Shown: positions 53,977 to 64,000 of the stretch, piece by piece | Numbering within the stretch: the first letter of the stretch is position 1 | Layout: each line of letters opens with the position of its first letter | Source of the DNA: Cantharellus purpuraceus | Taxonomy: Eukaryota; Basidiomycota; Agaricomycetes; Cantharellales; Hydnaceae | NCBI GenBank assembly: GCA_025174535.1 | Contig: JALBUN010000048.1 | Location: 372,001-436,000, forward strand | Direction: 5' to 3' | Length of the DNA: 64,000 nucleotides | Program-made: the position numbers and the translations under genes | The notes under the pieces: generated by a model | Seen by the model: the letters and a program-made list of their open reading frames with translations, nothing else | Told to the model about the DNA's origin: nothing | The model's database searches: none

Positions 53977-54862
53977 TGACGAACAACCATGTGCTCTTGA
54001 GTCTCAGACGGACACGGGACCAGTGTCGGACTTTGAAATACCTATCCTCGGATACCTACCTACTCATCACCAAGAACAATTAATGGCTCAAAGTGAAATC
54101 AGCTTGTAATAGTGTCTAATTGGTGCTAGCCCTGTAAACTCATTGAGGAATACCCTGGCTTGCATTCATGCGCGTGCTAGATTAGAGTATTCAGATCAAG
54201 GTTAGATCAGTAAGATCCGCATCGCACCCTTCCACTCAACCCAGGGCCACTCCGAGTCTTCAAGCGCTTCCAAGCTTCATGCTGTTTGCGCCGGTGCCAG
54301 ATTGATGCTTCCTAGAATAATGATTTGGGCACGAGCGAGGGAGGCGTAGACTCATTGGAACGTGCCGACGCAGTCATACCTCCGTATTATATGAGCGATT
54401 GCTTAGATAGTGGGATGGATTCCATTGGCCGAACAGGTCGCACATGTGTGTAAAGTCCATAGCATAGGGTGCACACAGCTTGAAGGGAGGGCGCCTCACA
54501 GCCAGGGTGGCGCTGCCGCTTGGACGCCTTTTGCTCATTGGATGGATGTTGTGATATATCACCAGAACACAGAAGTTCACTTTGGCCATGGCATGCCGTA
54601 TCACTGCCTTGTGTCGGATACAGATCCTGGCGACGCCTCGATGCACTGGCTATTGAGTCATGCACATACATATTCGGGGTTTCCAGATGTGGATGATGAC
54701 TCCGTGTGGAGTACTTATATAAAGGAGTGCGAGTTGATTTATCGCTAGATCTCAAGTTGTTCATAAGCCAAATCTCGACGGCTTTAAACTTTTCAGTTGT
54801 TGAACCTTCTTTTCTACTTAGCCTGCACTTGTATTTGTGCCTTTGTGGTACGGTCGAGCATC
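53977..54862. other. Intergenic region with an uncertain ORF
   Basis: A 112-codon plus-strand frame (54410-54748; contains AHWMDVVIYHQNTEVHFGHG) is open, but so are antisense frames. I cannot assign it. A TATATAAAGG-like sequence at 54716-54724 may be the promoter of the downstream AAA gene. Confidence 0.3.
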
Positions 54863-57247
54863 ATGATGGCCGCCGCGTCGCAGGTTATTATGAACACACT
54901 AGCAAATCTTCTGCCCTCAGATGGCGGTCTACTGGAGGGCAACATCCCCTCGGCAGCAACCCCTCTAGGTGGCACCAACATCAACAACTATACAACACAC
55001 GCCACCGACTCCTCCTGGTCCTCCCTCTCTTCCAACTCCCTCTCCCTCTCCCTCATCCCCTCCCTCCTAATCTCCCTCGCCATCCGCCACCAAGACATGC
55101 TCAAACTCGTCGTCATCGGTGGTATTATCGAGGCGTTTCGACGGTTGGCGGATAGGGTATGGCGGTGGTTCCTGGACGCGTGGTTTATCACGGCGTATTT
55201 TGAGAGTTCTGATGACACGTTTGGTGAGTGTGGCGTTTCGTCTTGGATGGTCCTGGCGGCTCTGTTGTGGCGTTGATTGAGTTGCTGCTAATATGTTTTT
55301 TTTTTTGTTAGAATGGATGATGGTTTGGCTTGCGAAACAGGCCGTTTGGGGTGCGTACTTTCTTCCATTCGTCACACCATGGATGTGCTCACGAGCTAGG
55401 GTGTTGTCATTGTTGTTCACAGCCAAAGCCCGCGAGGTGCATATCAGCACCGCCAGCTTCGGCCAGACACACCACAAGGGCGTGGAAATCCCGGGAGAGG
55501 AAGATGCGCCCGACGCGCTCGGTGCGGAGACGGGGTTTCAGACGAAGCGCAAGTTGGCTTATTTGCCAGCGTATGGTATGTTGCTTTTGGTTCATCAATA
55601 GCCCATCGTCCGTCCTGGTCCTTGTCAGTGCTGATGCATCGGGGTTTTTTTTAGGTGCGAGGCATTGGTTGAAGTATAAAGGCACATGGATGTCTGTGGA
55701 ACGCACGAAAAAGGACCCGAGGGATGCATGGGGACGCAAGGAGGAGTCTATCGAGATCAGGTAGGTAGTTGCTTTGTCTCTGTTCCTGTTGCTATGGTGC
55801 TAGTGTCGAAACCCACTACTTGTTGTGCAGTTTATTCACGCGCGATCATCGTCTTTTGAGGTCGCTCCTCCAGGACGCGAAGAAGGTGTATAAAGCGGAG
55901 GATGAAGATACCGTAGAGATCTATGGTGCTGATTCGTACGTCGCCTCGATGCAGTGATATCGTCAGGGAATAAGGGTGTTCTGACGCGGTTCAATTTTTA
56001 GGTATAATCAGTGGTATCGAACGTCGACGCGGAAGAAACGCCCTCTTCGGTCGATTATCTTGGAGCCTGAGGTGAGTGATCAACCTTTGAAAGGCGAGCG
56101 CGCCGACAATGTATTTTCTTTTTTTTTTTCTTTTCCTTGCCAGACTAAAAATTTGATTCTGGATGACGCAAAGGACTTTTTGTCTACGGAAAAGTGGTAT
56201 ACGGACCGAGGTGAGTACAATGATCATGTCCGCTCCGCAATGGTGTGCCTCATGCGTTATCTGCAAAAGGCATACCATATCGTCGAGGATACCTCCTGGT
56301 AAGAGAACACCCGCCAAGTGCACATTACCTCCCCACTAACATCCTCTTTTTCCTGGTTGCAGCACGGCGTCCCCGGCTCTGGAAAAACGAGCATCATCCA
56401 CAGCATCGCGGGCGAACTGGGGCTAGACATTTACGTCGTCTCGCTGGCGAAAAAGGGCCTGGACGACTCGGGCCTGAATGAGCTAATATGCGAGCTGCCG
56501 TCGCGGAGTATTGCGCTGATTGAGGATATCGATGCGGCGTTTGGGAGTGTGGGGACGGCGCGGGAGGGAGTGGCTAATGGGGACTTGAAGACGGGGACAG
56601 GGACGGGGGATGGGGTGGGGCCTGTGCCGCCTGGCGCGGGTGCGGGTGCGGGTCCAGGTGCGGTGAAGGAGGCGGAGACCAACAGGGTGACTTTGAGCGG
56701 GCTGTTGGGGGCGCTGGACGGTGTGGCGGCGCAGGAGGGGCGGATATTGTTTGCGACGACGAACCGGTATGAGGCGCTGGATGAGGCGCTGTGTCGCGCG
56801 GGGAGGATGGATGTGCATGTGGAGTTTAAGAAGGCGACGCGGTGGCAGGCGAGGGAGTTGTTTCGGCGTTTTTTCCCGCCTTGTGAGGAATCTGAGGAGG
56901 AGGGGGAGAAAGCCAGGGGTGGTGATGGGCGGGGGAAGGGGAGTGTGGTGGAGAAGCCATTGCAGCAGGATGATGGTGGTGATGAGGCGCGTTGGTTAAC
57001 GCAGGAGGAGAGTGATGCGTTGGCAGAGCGTTTTGCGGAGGCGGTTCCGGAGGGGAGGTTTTCGATGGCGAGTTTGCAGGGGCATTTGATGCGGTATAAG
57101 CAGCGACCGCGGGAGGCAGTCGAGACGGTCGCGGAGTGGGTCGTTCAAGAGTCCCGGAAGAGGGGGGTGGGTGTGAGAGGGGTGAAAGAGGAAGTTAAAG
57201 AAAAGGAAGTGAAGGAGGAAAAGGCGAAGAAGGTAGAGGGATTATAG
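54863..57247 (+). CDS. BCS1-like AAA ATPase
   Basis: Model: exons 54863-55223, 55312-55350, 55423-55575, 55655-55760, 55831-55935, 56002-56071, 56144-56210, 56270-56298 and 56363-57247; all GT-AG; 604 residues. Order: a hydrophobic segment near residues 62-90, a BCS1 N-like domain (YLPAYGARHWLKYKG; FTRDHRLLRSLL), RRGYLLHGVPGSGKTS (Walker A, about 305-320), IALIEDIDA (Walker B) and FATTNRYEALDEAL with GRMD. BCS1 inserts the Rieske protein into mitochondrial complex III; mushrooms carry many BCS1-like paralogues of unknown role. Unusual features are a Gly/Pro-rich insert after Walker B and a charged, Lys/Glu-rich C-terminal tail. Confidence 0.85.
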
Positions 57248-57941
57248 CGCTATTAGATTCTGCTTCCCACTGACTTTAGGTTACTGGTATGTATAGAGTT
57301 GATAGCATTCAAAGCCTTCAGAGATCCAACGCTGAGCCAAATGACAGGCGAAGTATCAATTAATTGCGTCCAATGTCAAACACGTGCTTTGAAGGCAAAG
57401 GGGCCATGGCACTTGCATTTTCCATGCTAGATACCGGTCTTCAATCACTTGTTGCATAGATCTTGCTGAAAAATCTGATGTTAATACATTGGCAGAAAAT
57501 CGTGAGCAGGATACTTGGAATCAGTAGTAGGGAATAACGAGCATAGAAGCCAGCACCCATCATGGATTCACAGGATATGAAGCCGATATTCTGTAGACGC
57601 AGACAAAATAGAAGGCGCTATGGCATCCCACCAGACGATTGAAAGGGCCAGAGGTAAATATCAACCCACGAACGGACGATGAGCCGAGCGAGTTGAGAGG
57701 CCAAGGAGAACTGGAGACGTTCTTGGATCGAATGTCATGCATAGGCGCGGTCAAAACTCCCCGCATCACCGATAAGTCGAGTTATAATATGTCATTATTA
57801 GTAACTCTCCAATCAGCAGACGGCGGCACTAAGTGATCTTTACCGATACCCGATTTCATCCCTTGCCTTTATAATGACCAGAGTTTTTCACGGGATGAAA
57901 GTGTCCTTGCAACGCGCCTGGCGCTTGACTGATAGCCGACC
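57248..57941. other. Gene-free spacer
   Basis: About 700 bp without a supported gene. Confidence 0.45.
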
Positions 57942-59552
57942 ATGTCACCAGTAACTAACACCCGTGTCTTGTTTAACCAAATCCCCAAAGACTATCCTGT
58001 TCCAGGACAGACGACCATATATGACACTACCCAGCAATTCGATCTTGATGCACTGCTCAATGGCGGTGTGCTCATTAAAGTACTCGTGCTTGGCGTAGAT
58101 CCTTACCTGCGTGGTCGCATGCGTGAACCGGTGGGTGCCTTTGTGGTGAAATGGATTGCGGAATTCACGAATCGTGCAGCCACCAGAAGGGGCCAATATC
58201 AAGGACAACTTTTTGGTGAGTGCCTCTGGATCTATCACGGGTGACCTTGATTGTGCCATATTTACGAATACCATAGAAACCATTTGCCATCGGTTCACCG
58301 TAAGTGCTTCTCCCAGTGGCCCGAGTCAGTCATGATTGAATATATAGGCTGGAAAACTATGGTATCGGTATCATTCTGCGTTCCGAGAATGCTGGGTTCA
58401 AAAAGGGTGACCATGTATACGGTCTCCTGGGTATGTAGAATTACCTCGCTCTGGGTGACATCTTTCACGTCCTTGAATATACAGAGTTTCAGGAATATAC
58501 AATTAAAACCGACATCCCAGGCTCGAGACTGAGGGTGTTGGAAAACAAGGACAAATTGCCCTGGTCGGCTTTTATTGGAATAGCGGGCATACCTGGTATT
58601 ATGGTCGCCGTGCCAAGCTGTCACATTATTGAAGAAATATACTCTAGGTCAGACTGCATATGTCGGATGGAAGTTGTTTGCCAAGGCCAAAAAGGTAGTA
58701 GCATAAATGAGTATCTTACTTCTTGATGATCTTTTACTGAACAAGTTCTTAGGGTGAAACTGTATTTGTAACTTCGGCTGCTGGATCGGTTGGAGCGTAT
58801 GTTGTATTGTCATGTTATATTGGTGCTTAAATGAATGCTTTTGACAGGATGGTCATACAGCTTGCCAAAGCTGATGGGCTCAAGGTGATCGCCTCTGCAG
58901 GTTCGGATGAAAAGGCAGTATTTGCCAAGGAGCTTGGCGCAGACGTTGCATTCAACTACAAGACCAAAAGTACAATGGCCGCTCTGCAGGAACTCGGCCA
59001 CGGTATCGACATTTATTGGGACAATGTGAGTGCTGTTTTTCGTCATTCCATCTGCAATTATCATTGACAGACTGTTTGAAGGTCGGAGGTAATCAAGCAT
59101 TTCCTTCAAACAATTGATCATGTCTCATTGACTTGTACGTCGAAGGTGAGGTACTAGACACTGCTCTGGTCGCTCTCAACGTCAACGGCCGGGTCATTAA
59201 TTGCGGATACATTTCGAGTTACGTCACAACGGCACACAACGCGAAGGAACAATATGGTGTCAAGGTCAGGTCCCCGACCTTCGCTGATCATGCCTGCCGC
59301 TTATCTTTTTTATTCACATAGGCTTTGGGTCTTATCATTCCCAAGCGCATTTCTTTAAACGGATTCATCACGACAGACCACAAGGAGTTGATCAAGGAGT
59401 ACGACGCTGAGTTACCCAAATTGATTGCCAGCGGACAAATCAAGTATCGAGAACATATTTATCATGGATTGGAACATGCTGGGCAGGCGGTGTTGGACGT
59501 GCTGAAAGGCAATCATCTCGGGAGGCCGGTCGTCACTATTTCAGACACTTAG
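57942..59552 (+). CDS. MDR-family NADPH-dependent oxidoreductase (alkenal/alkenone reductase-like)
   Basis: Model: exons 57942-58130, 58180-58215, 58277-58299, 58348-58430, 58485-58595, 58648-58694, 58753-58796, 58848-59025, 59082-59088, 59146-59264 and 59322-59552; 355 residues. Conserved blocks: VLGVDPYLRGRM, YGIGIILRSENAGFKKGD, VTSAAGSVGA (cofactor binding), LKVIASAGSDEK, IDIYWDNVGGEVLD, YHGLEHAGQAVLDVLKGN. This zinc-free MDR group reduces the C=C bond of alpha,beta-unsaturated carbonyls with NADPH, helping detoxify lipid peroxidation products. Exon 9 is only 7 nt but is needed to encode the VGG of the family signature. The gene appears intact. Confidence 0.85.
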
Positions 59553-60668
59553 CTTGAATGGATAAGGCGTCCTTGATATGTCATTGGAAAGTTGACTCAG
59601 AGTTATTGCCATAATATCCATGTGTATTTTTGTATTTTGCACATCCTACGCTGTGTTACATGTGATTTGACTATTCCATATGTTTTTCGACACACTCAAC
59701 AATTCAAGTAGTCATTTCAGACAAACTCTCAAATCATTGCTGTGCCCACTGCCTAACTACCAACAGATAAGAGAACATCACCTTCCCATCCAATGCAACG
59801 GATGGACCAGGCCATTCGTAAAAAGCACCCTCGAATTCTTTTGGGTAAAATCCCACATACTCTTTCAATCATATACCCTCAATCAATCATTGCAGTGATC
59901 TTGAGAGTATCCCAACAAAACTATTATGCTGAGAAAGGTCGTTGTGGCAGCAAACAAACTTGGGAGCTTTCTCCTGCTTGTGTTATCACGGAATGGGTAT
60001 GGCTTTCAACAGGTGATGCGGCAAACATGTGTTTCCCAATAGACGGCCCATGACGTTGGACTTGTGCATTGTCTGCAAGTGAACCTTGGTTTCCGATCTG
60101 CAGATAAGTCTGCCATGATGATGTAGAAACTACCAATGTCCTCAAAGGTACAGCGAAGGGTTGAAACGGGTATGTTGGCGTCACCTTTCACGTACTTCAT
60201 GGCAGCTGCTTCGATTCTTAAATCTTTCCTTTCCCACGAATGGGACTACGGTGTTATCTGTCTATGAATTGCCATATTCACTCGGCGTGATGCTTCTCTT
60301 GACAAGTGTAGAGCCACCAGCCCCTTGGACCTGGTAATAGTTTTTCAAGAAAATTTCTCTGTAAGACGTTCCTAAAAAAAGAGATAGACATTTAGATAGA
60401 GAAAACATCAAGACGACGAACATGATGATAATGAGAGATATCTTCGAATCCTCTTAATGGCTTAAATTAATATAATCAATAAACTCTAGTGATAATTTTG
60501 TCTTTTTGACATCTGTCCTGCTAGGATTATTGGTTGCATCCATCGTCGTTACATTTCACTTGTCCAAGAGTGCGAGCGCTGCTGGATCATTACCTAAACA
60601 ATGCCAAGTGTCACTGAGTATCACAGGTTTCGGGACACGTGACTGTGTTTGGCCTTGCCCTGTCCACA
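59553..60668. other. Gene-free spacer
   Basis: About 1.1 kb with short frames only; AT-rich near 60380-60500. Confidence 0.45.
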
Positions 60669-63646
60669 ATGGCGAGTACGGCAGGGCCCTCGAAGAAACC
60701 GTCGCAAGATGAGACAGCGAATACCGAATATCTCCCTGGACCATCTTTCTCCCTTCTCCCATCTGAAGACTACGAGGCAACCTCAACTCTGCAGTATGTC
60801 AACTCGCAATTGGTAGCGCATGGGTTTGCACGTTCCCCTGGGCTGGCTCTTGATGGGCTGGGGAATGCGGATAGTGAGAGGGTTATAAAGTGTTTATTGT
60901 CAATGCTGGGTCAGCGGATAGTGAGATCATTTCTCAGCCTCTTTGTCTTGGTACCCGCTGAACAGATGCGCACTGCGCAGGAGGATCTCCACAGAACGGA
61001 AGAGCTGGGCTCCAAGTTACGAACACTTACTTATGAACATGAACGCCTGCAGTCAATGCATCGGGCAGCAGTGGATACGGGTGCGAATGCAGAACGTGAG
61101 ATGAACCTTTTTAAGTCAAAGATGGCGTACGTGTTGTTATTTCTGTCAAGGGGTTTCACGAGCTCAGTTTCTTGCAGTGCCTCACAACGATCACTGACTA
61201 TGGAAGCTACTGCACATAAGCAGACCTTGTCTGAATTACAGCGCACTCGGACGTCGCTCCAGTACTTGCGTTCTACCGCGCAGAATGAGCTTAAACGTAA
61301 GGATAAGGAGATGGAACGCATGCTGGATCGATGGAACAAAGTTTCTGATGCACAGATTAAGCTCTCTGGTGCACAAAGTGGCTTGCATTGCTCTAATTTC
61401 GCTGTTGAAGCCGAATTGGGTACGAAAGGTAAAGGGTTGATGGAGGAGGCCCTCGAGCAGGCGGAGGAGGCGAGAAGAGAGCTCGTGAAGGAGAACGAGG
61501 GGTTCAGGTCTGTTATTTTGAGCACTGCGAATGCTGTGCAGGGTATGGTGTATAATGTAAGGGGACTTGGCGTTGATGTCCATGTCGAAGAGGTAAGCTA
61601 AGGCTCCGTGCTTACCGGCATCTTACCTAACTCTTGTCGTAGCCTGCCCCCCTTACCCATACTGCTGTCTTCGCGCCACCCACATCTTCTCTGTTACATC
61701 CGGATAATGCCCATGTCAAGCTTCGCGAACTCATGGCTACATTCCGGGAGGCTGTTTCTGGTATTTCAAGTTCAAGTTCGCCTTCTAGTTCTTCGGCGGT
61801 CGAGACCGAAGAAGTCACCAAACTGAAAGACCTCGTTAAATCGCTTCGTGATGAACTTTGTGCGTACTCCACATTCATCGTTACTCTGTCTGCTTATATC
61901 CGGTCCTAGCTCAAGTTCGTCAATCGTCCAGCACGCTCGCCACGCAGGCCCAGGAAGTTCTGGATCGGTTCACGACACGCGCATCGGAGCGTCTTGTGAC
62001 TGGGCGAGACCCAACACCTGAGGAGGCCGCTGAGATGAGTATGGAACTTATGGGTGTCCTGGAACGGGACGAATTGCGTGAGACCCTTCAAAAGCGGGAG
62101 AAGGAGCTCCAAGCAGAAAGGGCCCGGTTTACGGAGGCGACTGTTAAGCTTGGAAAAGAGAAGGCGGTGTTGGAGGTATGTTGTGCGCGTATGATCTAGA
62201 GTTTCTATTGATCAATTATAATGACAGGTGGAGCGTCTTAAGCTGCTGGAAGAAAAACGGAGATGGGCTGTAGACCAGATGCTTGCAGAACTTCCTCCAA
62301 CACCGGGCCCGGATCCTGATTTGGTTTCTCTTCGACCTAGCAAGACAGGAGCAAAGCAGCCGTCACCCACTCGAGTACGTCCACGGAAAGTGGGAGGGTC
62401 AAAAGGGTGCTCGAAATCGCCATCAAAGAAAACGACTTTGGCTAGACGAATGCCAGGAAGCATTGTGTCTGCAAAGCCGGACTCTTCGAAAGAGCTGGAT
62501 TTTGGAAGGGGAAATGAAGTAGTTGAGAAGGTAGACGCCCTCGACGAAGCAGAGACTCTAGAAGTCAAACCTACAGGTGCAGCCGAAGACGGGCTTCAGC
62601 GGTCGACGACACCGGAAGAATGGCCACCACCCACGCCTCCTGCTCCAACTTTAGCAGCTGAGATGAAGGCATCACTTCCACTCGTCTTGTCCACCACATT
62701 CACACTTCCACCGCCTTCTCCGGCTTCGTCCCTCGCCCCTCTCGACCTTGGCTCCATCTCACCGAGTGCACCAGCCGTCCAAACGCAGCCATCATCTTCA
62801 ATGGTTCCGAGCTTTGATGCTATCCCTCTCGCTACGAGTGCACATCCTCCTCTTATGCCGTTGGTTAGACCCCGCATATTTCCCTCCCCCTGTACTCCCA
62901 GGGCGGTAGTAGGCACGCAGAAGAAACATGCATATAGTCCTGCACGGCCGTCTCCACTCTCGAGAATCCTGATGATCGCTGACTCACCACCTTCGCCGCT
63001 TTCAGTGTCTACCGTTCAAGAGGAGAACGAAGAGAGCGAAGGTGCCTTGGACTCGCCGACAGATGCAGCAGCAGGTACGTTGCCTAACAGATTGTTGGCT
63101 CGAAAGCGATGGGACGCTCCCATTGATGAACCAGGTCCATTGCGACAACGCGCGGGAGAGTTAAATGGTTCTATGGGGGCGGATGCAGGGCTGACTAGCA
63201 ACTTTGGAGAGAGTAAAGTGATAAATCACGACGAGAAGAGATTCACAGCCGAGGAGAAGGGCAAGGGACGCGTGGTTCCTACCTCCAACAAAGTTGTGGT
63301 GACGGAGAAGGAAAATATCGCGAGCACAGCAAGGGTGACGCGTCCTGGAAAGGCAAAAGTGACGTTTTCTTCAAACGGAGAAATTGCCACCGGTACGGTC
63401 AAACCGTCTAAACCCCGTGGGTCAGAGATTCGGAATACATCTACTGCCGTGAAAGGGGGCCTCAAATCAACTTTGACTAATGCAACGAGCGGGACATCGA
63501 GTGGTCCAGTCAGAAGTGCGGGGGGAACATCTCAGTCCAGCGCCAGAATGACAGGTGTGGGTGCAGCCAGGGTGGCAGCGGGCGGTGCGCGACGGGTGCC
63601 TAATGCAGGTGCCAATGTGGGTAAATTAGGAATAGGAAGACTATGA
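60669..63646 (+). CDS. ADIP-domain (afadin/alpha-actinin-binding-like) coiled-coil protein
   Basis: Model: exons 60669-60920, 60966-61126, 61178-61592, 61643-61859, 61910-62175 and 62228-63646; all GT-AG; 909 residues. The N-terminus carries the fungal ADIP-type block (YVNSQLVAHGFARSPGLALD; CLLSMLGQR), then heptad-rich coiled coils (residues ~90-430: LRTLTYEHERLQSMHRAA; ERMLDRWNKVSDAQ). The C-terminal half is Pro/Ser-rich and basic (TPEEWPPPTPPAPTLAAEM), ending in an Ala/Gly/Arg tail. Animal relatives (SSX2IP) act at centrosomes and junctions; the fungal role is unknown. Intron 1 (45 nt) is a multiple of three and open, so it could be retained. Confidence 0.82.
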
Positions 63647-64000
63647 GATATGCAGTTGGCGCTTTTTGACCCTTTGTTTGTCTACTTTCGTCGGTATCAA
63701 GATTTATAGGCAGTCTGTCGTGTTTGTGCGCCCCTACGATACTACTTCGAATACAGTGGTTTCAGAGGATATGGTAATTGTTCCTTTTATACCCCTATTT
63801 CGCAGGAGGATGTGCTTCCCAGAACAATGGCATGAATTGCATCACTAGGCCCTTGATGGTCCCAGATGGGACCGTCGGTCTGTGCTATTTATGAAAGCGC
63901 TGCAGCCTCGAGGTTCGAGGTGCCAGGCAGTGAACCCTGGGCTGCACCACCCACTCACGTCCTAAAGCAGAAAGTAGACATCTCGCTGAACCTCGTTGAA
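63647..64000. other. Downstream region, no supported gene
   Basis: About 350 bp at the window edge. A GGTTCGAGGT stretch (63912) was considered as a tRNA B box but does not form a cloverleaf. Confidence 0.4.

Noticed and set aside
61127..61177. Readthrough of the ADIP gene intron as coding
   Set aside because: The 51-nt segment has GT-AG ends and breaks the coiled-coil pattern, although it happens to be open.
63885..63945. Possible tRNA B box (GGTTCGAGGT)
   Set aside because: No cloverleaf could be drawn from the flanking bases.

Overview
The window looks like nuclear DNA of a mushroom-forming basidiomycete (Agaricomycetes). The reasons are many 45-90 nt spliceosomal introns, F-box, BTB and NACHT/WD40-type genes of the sort that expand in these fungi, a chromodomain Ty3/Gypsy element, and basidiomycete-style UBX, BCS1-like and ADIP-domain genes. 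No species can be named from sequence alone. All exon models were built by eye from splice consensus, frame and family conservation.

Left third (1-25 kb) is a transposon nest. A broken NLR-like gene (15-1308) is cut by a 1.33 kb TG...CA repeat with a perfect 5-bp target duplication (GCCAC). A Ty3/Gypsy chromovirus follows on the minus strand (2702-9127). Its two LTRs look identical, yet pol has a frameshift and a protease D-to-N change. A gag fragment of a second Gypsy lineage (9256-11891) and a solo, inverted LTR of the first family (11892-12253) come next. Several nested copies of the 1.3-1.4 kb repeat lie at 12.4-17.5 kb, one interrupted by a 1.39 kb solo LTR with target duplication CCTGC. 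Then come half of a Tc1/mariner element (to 18076), a complete but dead pogo/Fot1 element with inverted repeats and TA duplication (18230-20707), and a frameshifted gene of unknown function (21.1-21.9 kb).

Middle (25-47 kb): two paralogous C2H2 zinc-finger genes (25752-26335, 27916-28558), a UBA/UBX protein gene (28815-30346) with a GC-AG intron, an intronless Ser/Pro-rich gene (32551-34434), a 1.3 kb foldback structure whose arms carry the same small reading frame (34965-36271), an F-box gene (36858-37868), and a tandem array of three BTB-domain paralogues (39849-45912). All three BTB copies share a short 5' intron that removes what would otherwise be stop codons in copies 1 and 2. Copy 1 is a pseudogene.

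Right third (48-64 kb) is mostly housekeeping: an Elongator subunit 6 homologue, a duplicated 0.7 kb segment carrying a conserved small ORF, a dolichyl-diphosphatase homologue with a hairpin MITE in an intron, a BCS1-type AAA ATPase (9 exons), an MDR-family NADPH oxidoreductase with an apparent 7-nt microexon, and an ADIP-domain coiled-coil protein. These genes do not form one pathway; the neighbourhood is a normal eukaryotic gene string next to a repeat-rich block.
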